The notes under the pieces are model-generated. The model did no database searches. It was given only the letters and a program-made list of their open reading frames with translations, and had not been told where the DNA came from. Positions 1 to 6,006 of a stretch of DNA of 11,949 nt are shown here, one piece after another. The stretch covers positions 1-11,949 of the forward strand of contig CAMLKW010000132.1 in NCBI GenBank assembly GCA_946480605.1. Reading direction: 5' to 3'. This stretch comes from an uncultured Roseateles sp. (GTDB lineage: Bacteria > Pseudomonadota > Gammaproteobacteria > Burkholderiales > Burkholderiaceae). The position numbers and the translations under genes were made by a program. Every line of letters starts with the position of its first letter. Position 1 is the first letter of the stretch.

Positions 1-602
1 GGCGCCAGCTCGGGCTCGTTGACCAGCGTGCCGACCATGATGGACGCCGCCATCACCGTGGCCTGGGCCAGCCCCAGGCGCAGCGCCCGGGCGACGCCGG
101 CCGGGTCGGACTCCTCGACCAGGCGCTGGCGCTGGCGCAGCGCCGCGATGGCGGCGTCGTAGGCCGCGCCGAACGAGAAGCCGCGCACCACCGCCAGCTT
201 GTAGTCCGGCTGCGCCAGCAACTCGGCCAGCGAGCGCGGTACGGGCGCGCCGGCGTCCAGCGTCAACAGGCTGACGCGCACCTGGATCAGCGGCACGAAC
301 TCGGCCGTCGCGTCGCGCGCGGGCGTGGCCGAGGCCGGCACCAGCAGGTCGGCCTGGCCGGCGTCGAACATCGTCTGCAGCCGCGCACGCGGCACCTTGT
401 GCAGGTCCAGCTGGCAGCGGGAGCTGGCGGCCACCTCGCGCAGCAGCGTCGGGTAGATGCCGTGGGCCCGGCCGTCGTCGAAGGCGACGCTCAGGCCTAT
501 GGGGGCCATGGGCACGTTGATGGGGCGCGTGCAGGCTGCCTGCGCCGCCGCTGCGGCCAGCCAGCCCAAGCACCACACGCTTGATCGCACCATTGCGTTC
601 AT
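1..602 (-). CDS. Periplasmic solute-binding protein, family 3 (3' end beyond window)
   Basis: About 200 residues are visible; the gene runs off the left edge with no stop. The first ~23 residues are a Sec signal peptide: Arg near the start, a hydrophobic run (CLGWLAAAAAAQA), then likely cleavage before AC. The mature part has the layout of a family 3 binding-protein N-lobe: a strand leading to NVPMAPIGLSV, then a GIYPTLLREVAA helix, a segment FDAGQADLLVPAS (the place where these proteins carry 'GxxDxxxx') and later LAVVRGFSFG. Such proteins bind amino acids or other small polar ligands in the periplasm and usually feed an ABC transporter; no permease or ATPase gene lies nearby. The ATG at 602-600 is chosen over the one at 593 because AGGAG (minus strand, 617-613) lies 10 bases upstream. 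The family call is by general resemblance, and the ligand is unknown. Confidence 0.72.
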   Translation of the reverse strand, partial: MNAMVRSSVWCLGWLAAAAAQAACTRPINVPMAPIGLSVAFDDGRAHGIYPTLLREVAASSRCQLDLHKVPRARLQTMFDAGQADLLVPASATPARDATAEFVPLIQVRVSLLTLDAGAPVPRSLAELLAQPDYKLAVVRGFSFGAAYDAAIAALRQRQRLVEESDPAGVARALRLGLAQATVMAASIMVGTLVNEPELA

Positions 603-612
603 GCCACCCGAC

Positions 613-637
613 TCCTGGAACCTCACGGCCCATTGTG
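613..637 (-). promoter_or_regulatory. Possible promoter -10 and ribosome binding site of the family 3 binding protein
   Basis: On the minus strand, CACAAT (637-632, 4 of 6 to TATAAT) is followed by AGGAG (617-613) and then the ATG at 602. No good -35 is seen 16-18 bases further upstream. The ribosome binding site is convincing; the promoter is weak. The rest of the 102-base gap (603-704) shows nothing else. Confidence 0.35.
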
Positions 638-704
638 GCGGCTGCGCGCGCCGCTGGGTTCTCGGCGTGGCTCCCGCGCATCGCGGCCCGCGCCGCCTGC
701 CGGC

Positions 705-1043
705 TCAGTGCCCCGCGCGCAGGCGCGCCGCCAGCTCGATGTAGGCGGGCGCGACGCGGGCCGGCGTGGCGTCGGCCAGGTGGGCCTTCAGCATGCGCCT
801 CAGCGTCTCGGGCTGCGGCGTCAGCGGGCCGGCGAAACGCACATGCTCGTCGTCGGCGATCAGCAGCGTCGGGAAGGTCTCGATGTCCAGGTCGCCGATC
901 AGCTCGGCCTCGTCCTCGATGTCGATCCAGCGCACCCGCAGCCCGGTCTGCGGCAGCCCGGCGCAGGCGGCTTCGAAGACTTGCTGGTAGGACTCGCAGG
1001 TGCGGCACCAGGCGGCGCAGAGGCAGGCGACGTGGACGGTCAT
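705..1043 (-). CDS. Small thioredoxin-fold protein
   Basis: 112 residues, with no signal peptide or membrane segment, so probably cytoplasmic. A first beta strand (TVHVACLCA) leads into the redox motif W-C13-R-T-C16 at the start of a helix. A strand follows (LRVRWIDIEDE), then ETFPTLLIAD, where Pro58 sits in the position of the conserved cis-proline of thioredoxins, and a C-terminal helix. The fold and CXXC motif indicate a thiol-disulfide oxidoreductase; the partner is unknown. The CRTC pair is not the thioredoxin CGPC nor the usual DsbA or glutaredoxin motif, and an extra Cys8 lies just ahead of it. The ATG at 1043 is chosen; an in-frame GTG at 1061 would add six residues (MAPCRP) unlike a thioredoxin start. 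No good ribosome binding site is seen for either. The family 3 binding protein follows 102 bases downstream on the same strand. Confidence 0.8.
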   Translation of the reverse strand: MTVHVACLCAAWCRTCESYQQVFEAACAGLPQTGLRVRWIDIEDEAELIGDLDIETFPTLLIADDEHVRFAGPLTPQPETLRRMLKAHLADATPARVAPAYIELAARLRAGH

Positions 1044-1117
1044 GGGGCGGCATGGTGCCACGAGCCGGCATCGGCCCCGCGAGTGCAGGGACGGCCGCCA
1101 TGCTTTAGATTGGCGGC

Positions 1118-1690
1118 ATGCCCGGCGAATCCTCGAACGACGCGATCTTCGATCCGCGCGCCCAACTGGCGGCGCTGTCGCCTGCGGATGCGGTCGCCTA
1201 TGTGCACCACATCATCGACGAGCACTGCGAGGCGAAGGACGCGGCCTACATGAAGGCGGTCATCGTCGCGGGGGCGAGGTCGGCCGAGGTCAGCCTGGAG
1301 CATGCGATGGCCGGCAGCCCGGTGGCGCAGACCACCTACGGCGCGGCCAGGCTGAACGGCCTGCATGTGGACCAGGACGTGGCCGAGGGGCTGTTCTGGC
1401 TGCGCCGCGCCCACAACAACGGCCATGCCCATGCCAGCATCCTGCTGTGCATCGTCTACCTGGACGGCAAGCAGGTGGCGCGCAACACCGAGAAGGCGCT
1501 GTCCTACGTGGAGGCCGCGGCGGACCGCGGCCTGGCGTCGGCGCAGTTCGTGCTGGCCAACATGCTGCTGGACGGCGAGTCGGCGCCCGTGGACGAAGCG
1601 CGCGCCGTGGCCCTGCTGCGGGCGTCCGCACGCGGCGGCTATGCCAAGGCCGCCGAGCTGCTGGCCGAGAATGGCTTGTCTATCGACTAG
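1118..1690 (+). CDS. Sel1-like repeat protein
   Basis: 190 residues with no signal peptide or membrane segment. Residues ~67-174 form three Sel1-type (TPR-like) alpha-helical repeats of about 36 residues. Each has an A-x-x-x-L/Y-small residue pattern and a D-x-x-x-A-L/V 'second helix' followed by an A-x-x-G turn (LFWLRRAHNNG, ALSYVEAAADRG, AVALLRASARGG). The N-terminal 65 residues are helical and unassigned. Sel1 proteins act as protein-protein scaffolds in signalling or envelope functions; no partner can be named from sequence. The ATG at 1118 has no Shine-Dalgarno sequence; a TTTAGATT patch (1104-1111) lies 6 bases upstream. The stop TAG overlaps the stop of the convergent phosphatase gene. 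The divergent gap to the thioredoxin-like gene is 74 bases. Confidence 0.75.
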   Translation: MPGESSNDAIFDPRAQLAALSPADAVAYVHHIIDEHCEAKDAAYMKAVIVAGARSAEVSLEHAMAGSPVAQTTYGAARLNGLHVDQDVAEGLFWLRRAHNNGHAHASILLCIVYLDGKQVARNTEKALSYVEAAADRGLASAQFVLANMLLDGESAPVDEARAVALLRASARGGYAKAAELLAENGLSID

Positions 1691-2382
1691 GACGGCGTCA
1701 GCCCGGCTGCCGGGCTGCGGCACCAGGCCAGGTTGCCCAGCAACTGCAGCAGCAGCCAGCCCAGCGCGATGCCTATCCAGGCGGCCCACAGCGAGTGGCT
1801 GAGGAAATGCGCCCCCCGCGCCATCTGCGCCAGGCCGGCCAGGCCGGCCACGACGGCGACCAGGCCCCAGGCGCGCCGCCCCCAGATCCATGCGAAGGGG
1901 CTGAAGGCGATGGCGCCGGCCGTGTGGCCGGACGGGAAGCAGTGACCCGGGCCGCCGTCGCGCAGCGTCCAGTCCCAGTGCGAGACCCAGGGCGAGCTGC
2001 CGCCGAACTCCAGCAGGCTCCATGGGCAGCTGCTGTGGCTGAGGCCCTTCAGCGCCGGCACGATGACCAGCACCAGCAGGCCCGCCGCCAGCGCCAGCCG
2101 GCGCTCGCGCCGCGACGGGCCGCGGCGGGTTGGCTGGCGGCGCCAGGCGTCCGCGGCCAGCAGCAGCCAGGCGAGCATCCACAGGTTGCGCAGACCGGCG
2201 TGCAGCAGGTCGCGCGACCAGAAGGCCTCGCGGGCCGGGAAGCCGCCAGGGCCGCCGAAGCAGCGCGCCAGCGCCAGGTCCAGGCCGCTGGCGTCCCAGG
2301 CCAGCACCAGCAGCAGCCCCAGGGCCAGGGCGGCGAGAGGGCGACGGCGGGGTGTGGCGAGCGACATGGTCGGCGATTTCAT
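1687..2382 (-). CDS. PAP2-family membrane phosphatase
   Basis: 231 residues, mostly hydrophobic, with about five or six membrane segments (around 14-30, 65-79, 97-112, 155-168, 171-186, 199-217). PAP2 active-site motifs are present but divergent. Motif 1 is K112-x6-C119-P120, where the usual form is K-x6-R-P; the following W-S-L-L-E-F-G-G is typical of a subfamily with CPW in place of RP. Motif 2 is P150-S-G-H153. Motif 3 is R189-GAHFLS-H196, without the usual trailing Asp. The family removes phosphate from lipids at the periplasmic membrane face (undecaprenyl pyrophosphate, phosphatidic acid or lipid A phosphates); which of these cannot be told here. The start may be the ATG at 2382 or the ATG at 2367 (MSLATPRRR); neither has a Shine-Dalgarno sequence. 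It is divergent from the two-component system, across a candidate operator. Confidence 0.85.
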   Translation of the reverse strand: MKSPTMSLATPRRRPLAALALGLLLVLAWDASGLDLALARCFGGPGGFPAREAFWSRDLLHAGLRNLWMLAWLLLAADAWRRQPTRRGPSRRERRLALAAGLLVLVIVPALKGLSHSSCPWSLLEFGGSSPWVSHWDWTLRDGGPGHCFPSGHTAGAIAFSPFAWIWGRRAWGLVAVVAGLAGLAQMARGAHFLSHSLWAAWIGIALGWLLLQLLGNLAWCRSPAAGLTPS

Positions 2383-2412
2383 GCGGCTTCGCTGAAGAGA
2401 GGCTGAAGCCGC
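2383..2412. repeat. 8-bp perfect inverted repeat in the divergent control region
   Basis: GCGGCTTC (2383-2390) and GAAGCCGC (2405-2412) are exact inverted copies separated by 14 bases. They enclose most of the candidate operator and begin directly after the ATG at 2382. The repeat could be a dimer-binding site on DNA or form a hairpin in a transcript crossing it. Confidence 0.6.
2392..2408. promoter_or_regulatory. Candidate response-regulator operator (direct repeat, 11-bp period)
   Basis: CTGAAG (2392-2397), five bases, then CTGAAG (2403-2408); on the minus strand CTTCAG-N5-CTTCAG. OmpR-family regulators bind direct repeats one helical turn (11 bp) apart, and PmrA/BasR/QseB sites are of the form CTTAAG-N5-CTTAAG, one mismatch per half-site from this one. 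A third, weaker copy in phase begins at 2413 (GCCGACG against GCTGAAG, 5 of 7). The site would overlap the -35 position of a minus-strand promoter and lie just upstream of the -35 position of the regulator's own promoter. The repeats are seen directly; binding is inferred. Confidence 0.5.
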
Positions 2413-2428
2413 GCCGACGGCCCGGTCG

Positions 2429-2437
2429 TGCTAGCGT
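2429..2437 (+). promoter_or_regulatory. Possible extended -10 of the regulator-kinase operon
   Basis: TGCTAGCGT fits the extended -10 form TG-n-TAnnnT. A start site about 7 bases after it would fall at or next to the ATG at 2444, implying a leaderless or nearly leaderless transcript; this agrees with the lack of a Shine-Dalgarno sequence. The -35 position (about 2409-2414) has no consensus, as often seen in activator-dependent promoters. Confidence 0.35.
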
Positions 2438-2443
2438 GAACGC

Positions 2444-3118
2444 ATGAGGCTGCTGCTGCTCGAAGACGACCCCATCCTCGGCGAAGGCCTGCGCGACTTT
2501 CTGGCCGCGGAGGGGCATGTCGTGGACTGGTGCCGCCACCTGGCCGCAGCCCGCGCGGCGTTGCAGGGCGAGCCCTTCGACGTCTGGCTGCTGGACTGGC
2601 AGCTGCCCGATGGCTCTGGCCGGCAGTGGCTGGGCGAACTGCGTGCCGCCGGCCGGCAGACGCCTGCGCTGCTGCTGACCGCGCGCGACCAGCTGGCCGA
2701 CCGCATCGAGGGCCTGGACGCGGGGGCGGACGACTATCTGGTCAAGCCCTTTGCGCCCGAGGAGCTGGCCGCGCGGCTGCGCGCGCTGCTGCGCCGCCAG
2801 CAGGGCGGGGCGCCGCTGCTGAGGCTGGGCCCCGGCCTGCGCATCGACCTGGCCGGCCGCCGCGCCTGGGTCGCGGGCGAGGTGGTGGAGCTGACTGCGC
2901 GCGAATGGGCCGTGCTGGAGGCGCTGGGGCTGCGCGCGGGGCGCTGGGTGGGCAAGGACCAGCTGGAGAAGCTGGTGCTGGGCTTCGACGGCGAGCCCGC
3001 GGCCAGCAATGCGCTGGAGGTGCATGTCGCCAACCTGCGCCGCAAGCTGGGGCGCGAGGCCATCGAGTCGCGGCGCGGCATGGGCTACCGCGTGCAGGCC
3101 GGAGGCGGCGATGACTGA
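2444..3118 (+). CDS. OmpR/PhoB-family response regulator (QseB/PmrA/TctD-like)
   Basis: 224 residues, the usual length for the family. The N-terminal receiver domain (1-~115) has the acidic pocket E7-D8-D9, the phosphoacceptor D51 in LLDWQLPDGSG, T79 in LLLTARD and K101 in LVKPFAPEEL. The C-terminal winged helix (~125-222) ends with the normal NALEVHVANLRRKLG and RRGMGYRV segments that form the recognition helix and wing. It should be phosphorylated by the kinase encoded immediately downstream and bind 11-bp-spaced direct repeats such as those at 2392-2408. Its last 8 bases overlap the kinase gene, so the two are translationally coupled. The sub-family choice is by general resemblance (short linker, GADDYLVKPF), and the target genes are unknown. 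Confidence 0.93.
   Translation: MRLLLLEDDPILGEGLRDFLAAEGHVVDWCRHLAAARAALQGEPFDVWLLDWQLPDGSGRQWLGELRAAGRQTPALLLTARDQLADRIEGLDAGADDYLVKPFAPEELAARLRALLRRQQGGAPLLRLGPGLRIDLAGRRAWVAGEVVELTAREWAVLEALGLRAGRWVGKDQLEKLVLGFDGEPAASNALEVHVANLRRKLGREAIESRRGMGYRVQAGGGDD
3101..3105 (+). promoter_or_regulatory. Ribosome binding site of the histidine kinase
   Basis: GGAGG, five bases before the ATG at 3111. It fixes the kinase start inside the end of the regulator gene. Confidence 0.7.
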
Positions 3119-4370
3119 GGCCGCCGTGCGCCCGCTGGCCTCCATGGCCCGGCGCCTGCTGTGGGTGACGGGCGGTGGCAGCCTGCTGATCGCGCTGACC
3201 GTCACCGCAGCGTCGGTGTGGACGGTGGACGGCGAGGTGGACGAGCTGCTGGACGACGGCCTGCAGGCCAGCGCTGCGCAACTGGCGCCGCTGGTGCTGG
3301 CGGCCGGCGCGGTGCCGCAGTCGGCCGCCGCCGACGACGAGCTGCGCTTTGCCTGGGCCTGGTTCGACGCCGCCGGTCGCCTGCTGCGGGCCAGCCCCGG
3401 CGCCCATCCGGAAGCCTGGGCGCCGCCGGCTCCGGGCTTTGCGCACCGCCAGGGCTGGCGCCTGTACGGCCTGCCGCTGCGCGACGGCCAAGGCCTGCTG
3501 GTGGTGGCGCAGACCGGCGCCGAGCGGCGCGAAGCGCGCTTCGAGGTGGGCCGCAACGCGCTGCTGGCGGCGCTGGCGCTGGCGCTGCTGGGCCTGCCGC
3601 TGCTGGCCTGGCGCGCGCAGCGCGAGCTGAGGCCGCTGCAGCAGCTGGCGCAGCGGTTGGCCGGCTTCGACGCCGGGCGCAGCGACCCGCGTGCGCTGGC
3701 TGCGCAGCTGGGGCCGCCGGGCCGCAGCGAGCTGGCGGCCATCCACGCGGCCTTGCGCCAGCTGGGCGAGCGGCTGGGCGAGCGGCTGGACTTCGAGCGC
3801 GAGTTCGCCGCGCAGTCGGCCCACCTGCTGCGCACGCCGCTGGCCGGCATCGACGCGCAGCTGGCCGTGGCGCTGAAGGAGCAGCCCGGCCAGCCGCGGC
3901 TGCAGCGCGTGCGCGAGGCCAGCCGCCGGCTGCAGCACCTGCTGCTGGCGCTGCTGCGGCTGTTCCGCAGCGCGTCCGAACTGCGCCGCGTGCCACTGGA
4001 CGCGCGCGCTCTGCTGGCCGAGCTGCCGCTGGGGGCGCTGGTGCTGCAGGACGGCCCGGCCTGCCCGCTGGATGCCGATGCCGAGCTGCTGGCCGCGGCG
4101 CTGCTGAACTTGGTCGACAACGCCCAGCGCCACGGCGCCACGCGGCTGTGGCTGAGCCAGCCCGACGCGGCAAGCCTGCTGCTGACGGATGACGGCAGCG
4201 GCATTGCCGATGCCGAGCGTCACGCACTGCGCCAGCGCCTGGCCTCGGGATCGACCGACCAGGGGCTGGGCCTGCGGCTGGCCCAGCTGGTGGCCGAGGC
4301 GCATGGCGGCATGCTGGAGTTGCCCGACAGCGCGCAGGGCTTTGCGGTCAGGCTGAGGCTGCGGCGCTAG
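3111..4370 (+). CDS. Membrane sensor histidine kinase (QseC/TctE/PmrB-like)
   Basis: 419 residues. Order: short cytoplasmic N-terminus; membrane helix ~16-37; periplasmic sensor of about 110 residues (~38-147), rich in Ala, Asp and Glu; membrane helix ~148-167; HAMP-like linker ~168-228; dimerisation/phosphoacceptor helix with H238 in S-A-H-L-L-R-T-P-L; and a compact ATP-binding domain with N-box NLVDNAQRHG (N337), G1 box D360-D-G-S-G364 and G2 box G385-L-G-L. ATP-binding residues look intact, so it should be an active kinase for the upstream regulator. The residue after the phosphohistidine is Leu, where E (or Q in TctE-like kinases) is usual; that residue normally helps phosphotransfer. A 12-base tandem duplication (3762-3785) adds an LGER repeat just ahead of the H-box. 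The ligand is unknown. The ATG at 3111 is supported by a GGAGG site. Confidence 0.92.
   Translation: MTEAAVRPLASMARRLLWVTGGGSLLIALTVTAASVWTVDGEVDELLDDGLQASAAQLAPLVLAAGAVPQSAAADDELRFAWAWFDAAGRLLRASPGAHPEAWAPPAPGFAHRQGWRLYGLPLRDGQGLLVVAQTGAERREARFEVGRNALLAALALALLGLPLLAWRAQRELRPLQQLAQRLAGFDAGRSDPRALAAQLGPPGRSELAAIHAALRQLGERLGERLDFEREFAAQSAHLLRTPLAGIDAQLAVALKEQPGQPRLQRVREASRRLQHLLLALLRLFRSASELRRVPLDARALLAELPLGALVLQDGPACPLDADAELLAAALLNLVDNAQRHGATRLWLSQPDAASLLLTDDGSGIADAERHALRQRLASGSTDQGLGLRLAQLVAEAHGGMLELPDSAQGFAVRLRLRR
3762..3785 (+). repeat. In-frame 12-base tandem duplication in the kinase gene
   Basis: The unit ctgggcgagcgg occurs twice in direct succession (3762-3773 and 3774-3785), giving LGERLGER in the helix leading to the phosphorylated histidine. 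Confidence 0.85.
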
Positions 4371-4371
4371 T

Positions 4372-4420
4372 CAGGGCCTTCGTGCCCTGCGCCGCGCTGA
4401 CAGGCCCTGGCCCTCAGGGC
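4372..4420. terminator. Tandem hairpins between convergent genes, possible bidirectional terminator
   Basis: CAGGGC (4372-4377) pairs with GCCCTG (4384-4389) over a 6-base loop. GCCCTG (4404-4409) pairs with CAGGGC (4415-4420) over a 5-base loop. They fill the 43-base gap between the kinase stop and the mltD stop, and the second covers the mltD stop codon. No T-run follows on either strand, so classical intrinsic termination is doubtful. The four arms could also re-pair with each other. Confidence 0.35.
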
Positions 4421-6006
4421 GTGGCGGCCGCGACGTTGTTGCGGCCCTTGCCGCCGCGCTCCTTGGCGAGCTTGCGCGGCGCGGCCGGCTTGGCGGCGCG
4501 CACATGGCTGGCGCTGGCCTTGCCCTTGGCGGGCGCGCGGGTGGCGACTGCCGTCTTCGAAGCGGCCTTGGTCGCGGTGTAGACCACGATGGCCTGGCCC
4601 GGCTTGAAGCGGGCCGAGCTGCCGACCTTGTTCCACTGTGCCACCTGCGCCCGGCTGAGCCGGTAGCGCGCGGCGACGCTGGCCACCGTGTCGGCCTTGC
4701 CGGCCTTCAGCGTCACGCGGCGCAGCGGAGGTGCGTCGGGCGCCAGGCTGAGGCTGGCGGTGTCGGCCAGGCGCTCGGAGACGTCGGCCGTCACATGCGC
4801 GGCGCGCGGCACCAGCAGCGTGGAGCCGCGCTTGACCAGCATCTTGGGCGGGATGCGATTGACCTCGCGCAGCGCCGACTCGGCCATGCCGGTGCGCTTG
4901 GCGGCCTCGGACGGGCTCATGGTCTTGGGCACGACCCAGGCGGTCCAGGTCGCCAGCGGGCCACCGTGGCGGGCCAGGTTCTCGGCGAACGCGCTGGCCT
5001 GGTCGTAGGGCAGCAGCACCTGTTCGGTGGCCGCGGCCAGGATGACCGGCTTGTTCATCTGCGGGTTGAACTGCTGGAAGGTCTCCAGGCTCAGGCCCGC
5101 GAGTTCGGCCGCCAGCGCCACGTCGATGTCGCGCTCGATCTTCACGCTCAGGAAGTAGGGGTGGTTGGCCACCGGCGGCAGCGCGAGCGCGTAGCGGTCG
5201 GGGTTGAGCACGATGTTCTTCACGGCCTGCAGCTTGGGCACGTAGTAGCGCGTCTCGTCGGGCAGCTTCAGGCTGGCGTAGTCGGTGGGCTTGCCCAGGC
5301 GCTGGTTGCGCGCGATGGCCTTCTGCACATTGCCCTGGCCCCAGTTGTAGGCGGCCAGCGCGAGGTGCCAGTCGCCGAACATGCGGTGCAGCCGGCCCAG
5401 GTAGTCCAGCGCGGCGCGGGTGGAGGCCAGCACGTCGCGGCGGTCGTCGCGGAAGATGTTCTGCTTGAGGTCGAAATCGCGGCCGGTGGCGGGCATGAAC
5501 TGCCACATGCCGGTGGCCTTGGCGCTGGACACGGCGTGCGTGACGAAGGCGCTCTCGATGAAGGGCAGCAGCGCCAGTTCGGTGGGCATGCCGCGCTTCT
5601 CGACCTCCTCGACGATGTGGAACAGGTAGCGGCTGCCGCGCGTCGTCATGCGCTCGACGTAGTCGGGCCTGGCGCTGTACCAGGCCTCGGCCTTGCGCAC
5701 CCAGTCGTCGTCCAGGTCGTCGAGCTGGAAGCCCTGGCGCACGCGGGCCCAGAGGTCGGCGCTGGCGTTGGGCGCGTCCAGGTCGACCTTCTCGCCGGGG
5801 CGCAGGTTGTCCTCCAGCAGCTCGGCGGCGAGCTGGCGCACCGGGGCCGTGGCGACCGCGGGTTCGGGCGCGGGCAGGGGCTGGGTGGCGGCGGGCGGGG
5901 GGGCGGAGGGCGGCTCGGCAGCGGGGGCTGGCTCGGGCGGGGTGGTGGTGGCGCAGGCGGCGAGCAATGCCGCCAGGGCCAGGACGGAGAGTTTGGAGAT
6001 CGTCAT
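4414..6006 (-). CDS. mltD: Membrane-bound lytic murein transglycosylase D-like lipoprotein
   Basis: 530 residues. A lipoprotein signal ends in the lipobox L-A-A-C18, so it should be anchored in a membrane facing the periplasm. A Pro/Ala-rich linker (~22-55) follows, then the SLT catalytic domain (~125-270) with catalytic E151 in PFIESAF, the GMWQFMPATG motif and the A-A-Y-N-W-G segment. It cleaves the MurNAc-GlcNAc bond of peptidoglycan, leaving 1,6-anhydro ends. LysM-type wall-binding repeats lie at ~355-400 (weak) and ~429-476 (clear: TVASVAARYRLSRAQVAQWN). The tail (~478-525) is unusually rich in Lys, Arg and Ala. It is somewhat longer than E. coli MltD (about 450). The ATG at 6006 is chosen because it overlaps the gloB stop as ATGA and starts a proper lipoprotein signal; an in-frame start at 6024 would add six residues ahead of it. 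Confidence 0.93.
   Translation of the reverse strand: MTISKLSVLALAALLAACATTTPPEPAPAAEPPSAPPPAATQPLPAPEPAVATAPVRQLAAELLEDNLRPGEKVDLDAPNASADLWARVRQGFQLDDLDDDWVRKAEAWYSARPDYVERMTTRGSRYLFHIVEEVEKRGMPTELALLPFIESAFVTHAVSSAKATGMWQFMPATGRDFDLKQNIFRDDRRDVLASTRAALDYLGRLHRMFGDWHLALAAYNWGQGNVQKAIARNQRLGKPTDYASLKLPDETRYYVPKLQAVKNIVLNPDRYALALPPVANHPYFLSVKIERDIDVALAAELAGLSLETFQQFNPQMNKPVILAAATEQVLLPYDQASAFAENLARHGGPLATWTAWVVPKTMSPSEAAKRTGMAESALREVNRIPPKMLVKRGSTLLVPRAAHVTADVSERLADTASLSLAPDAPPLRRVTLKAGKADTVASVAARYRLSRAQVAQWNKVGSSARFKPGQAIVVYTATKAASKTAVATRAPAKGKASASHVRAAKPAAPRKLAKERGGKGRNNVAAATP

Noticed and set aside
603..704. Possible small gene or terminator between the thioredoxin-like and family 3 binding-protein genes
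   Set aside because: No open frame with a ribosome binding site and no hairpin with a T-run; the gap is GC-rich sequence carrying at most a weak promoter.
1000..2406. Long plus-strand open frame across the Sel1 and phosphatase genes
   Set aside because: It crosses two well-supported genes out of frame, and its product is a Gln/Ala/Arg/Gly-rich string with no domain.
1040..4204. Very long minus-strand open frame (about 1050 codons)
   Set aside because: It runs antisense through the Sel1, regulator and kinase genes and out of frame through the phosphatase. Its product is low-complexity (Ser, Arg, Ala, Gln rich) with no domain; it is a by-product of high GC at third codon positions.
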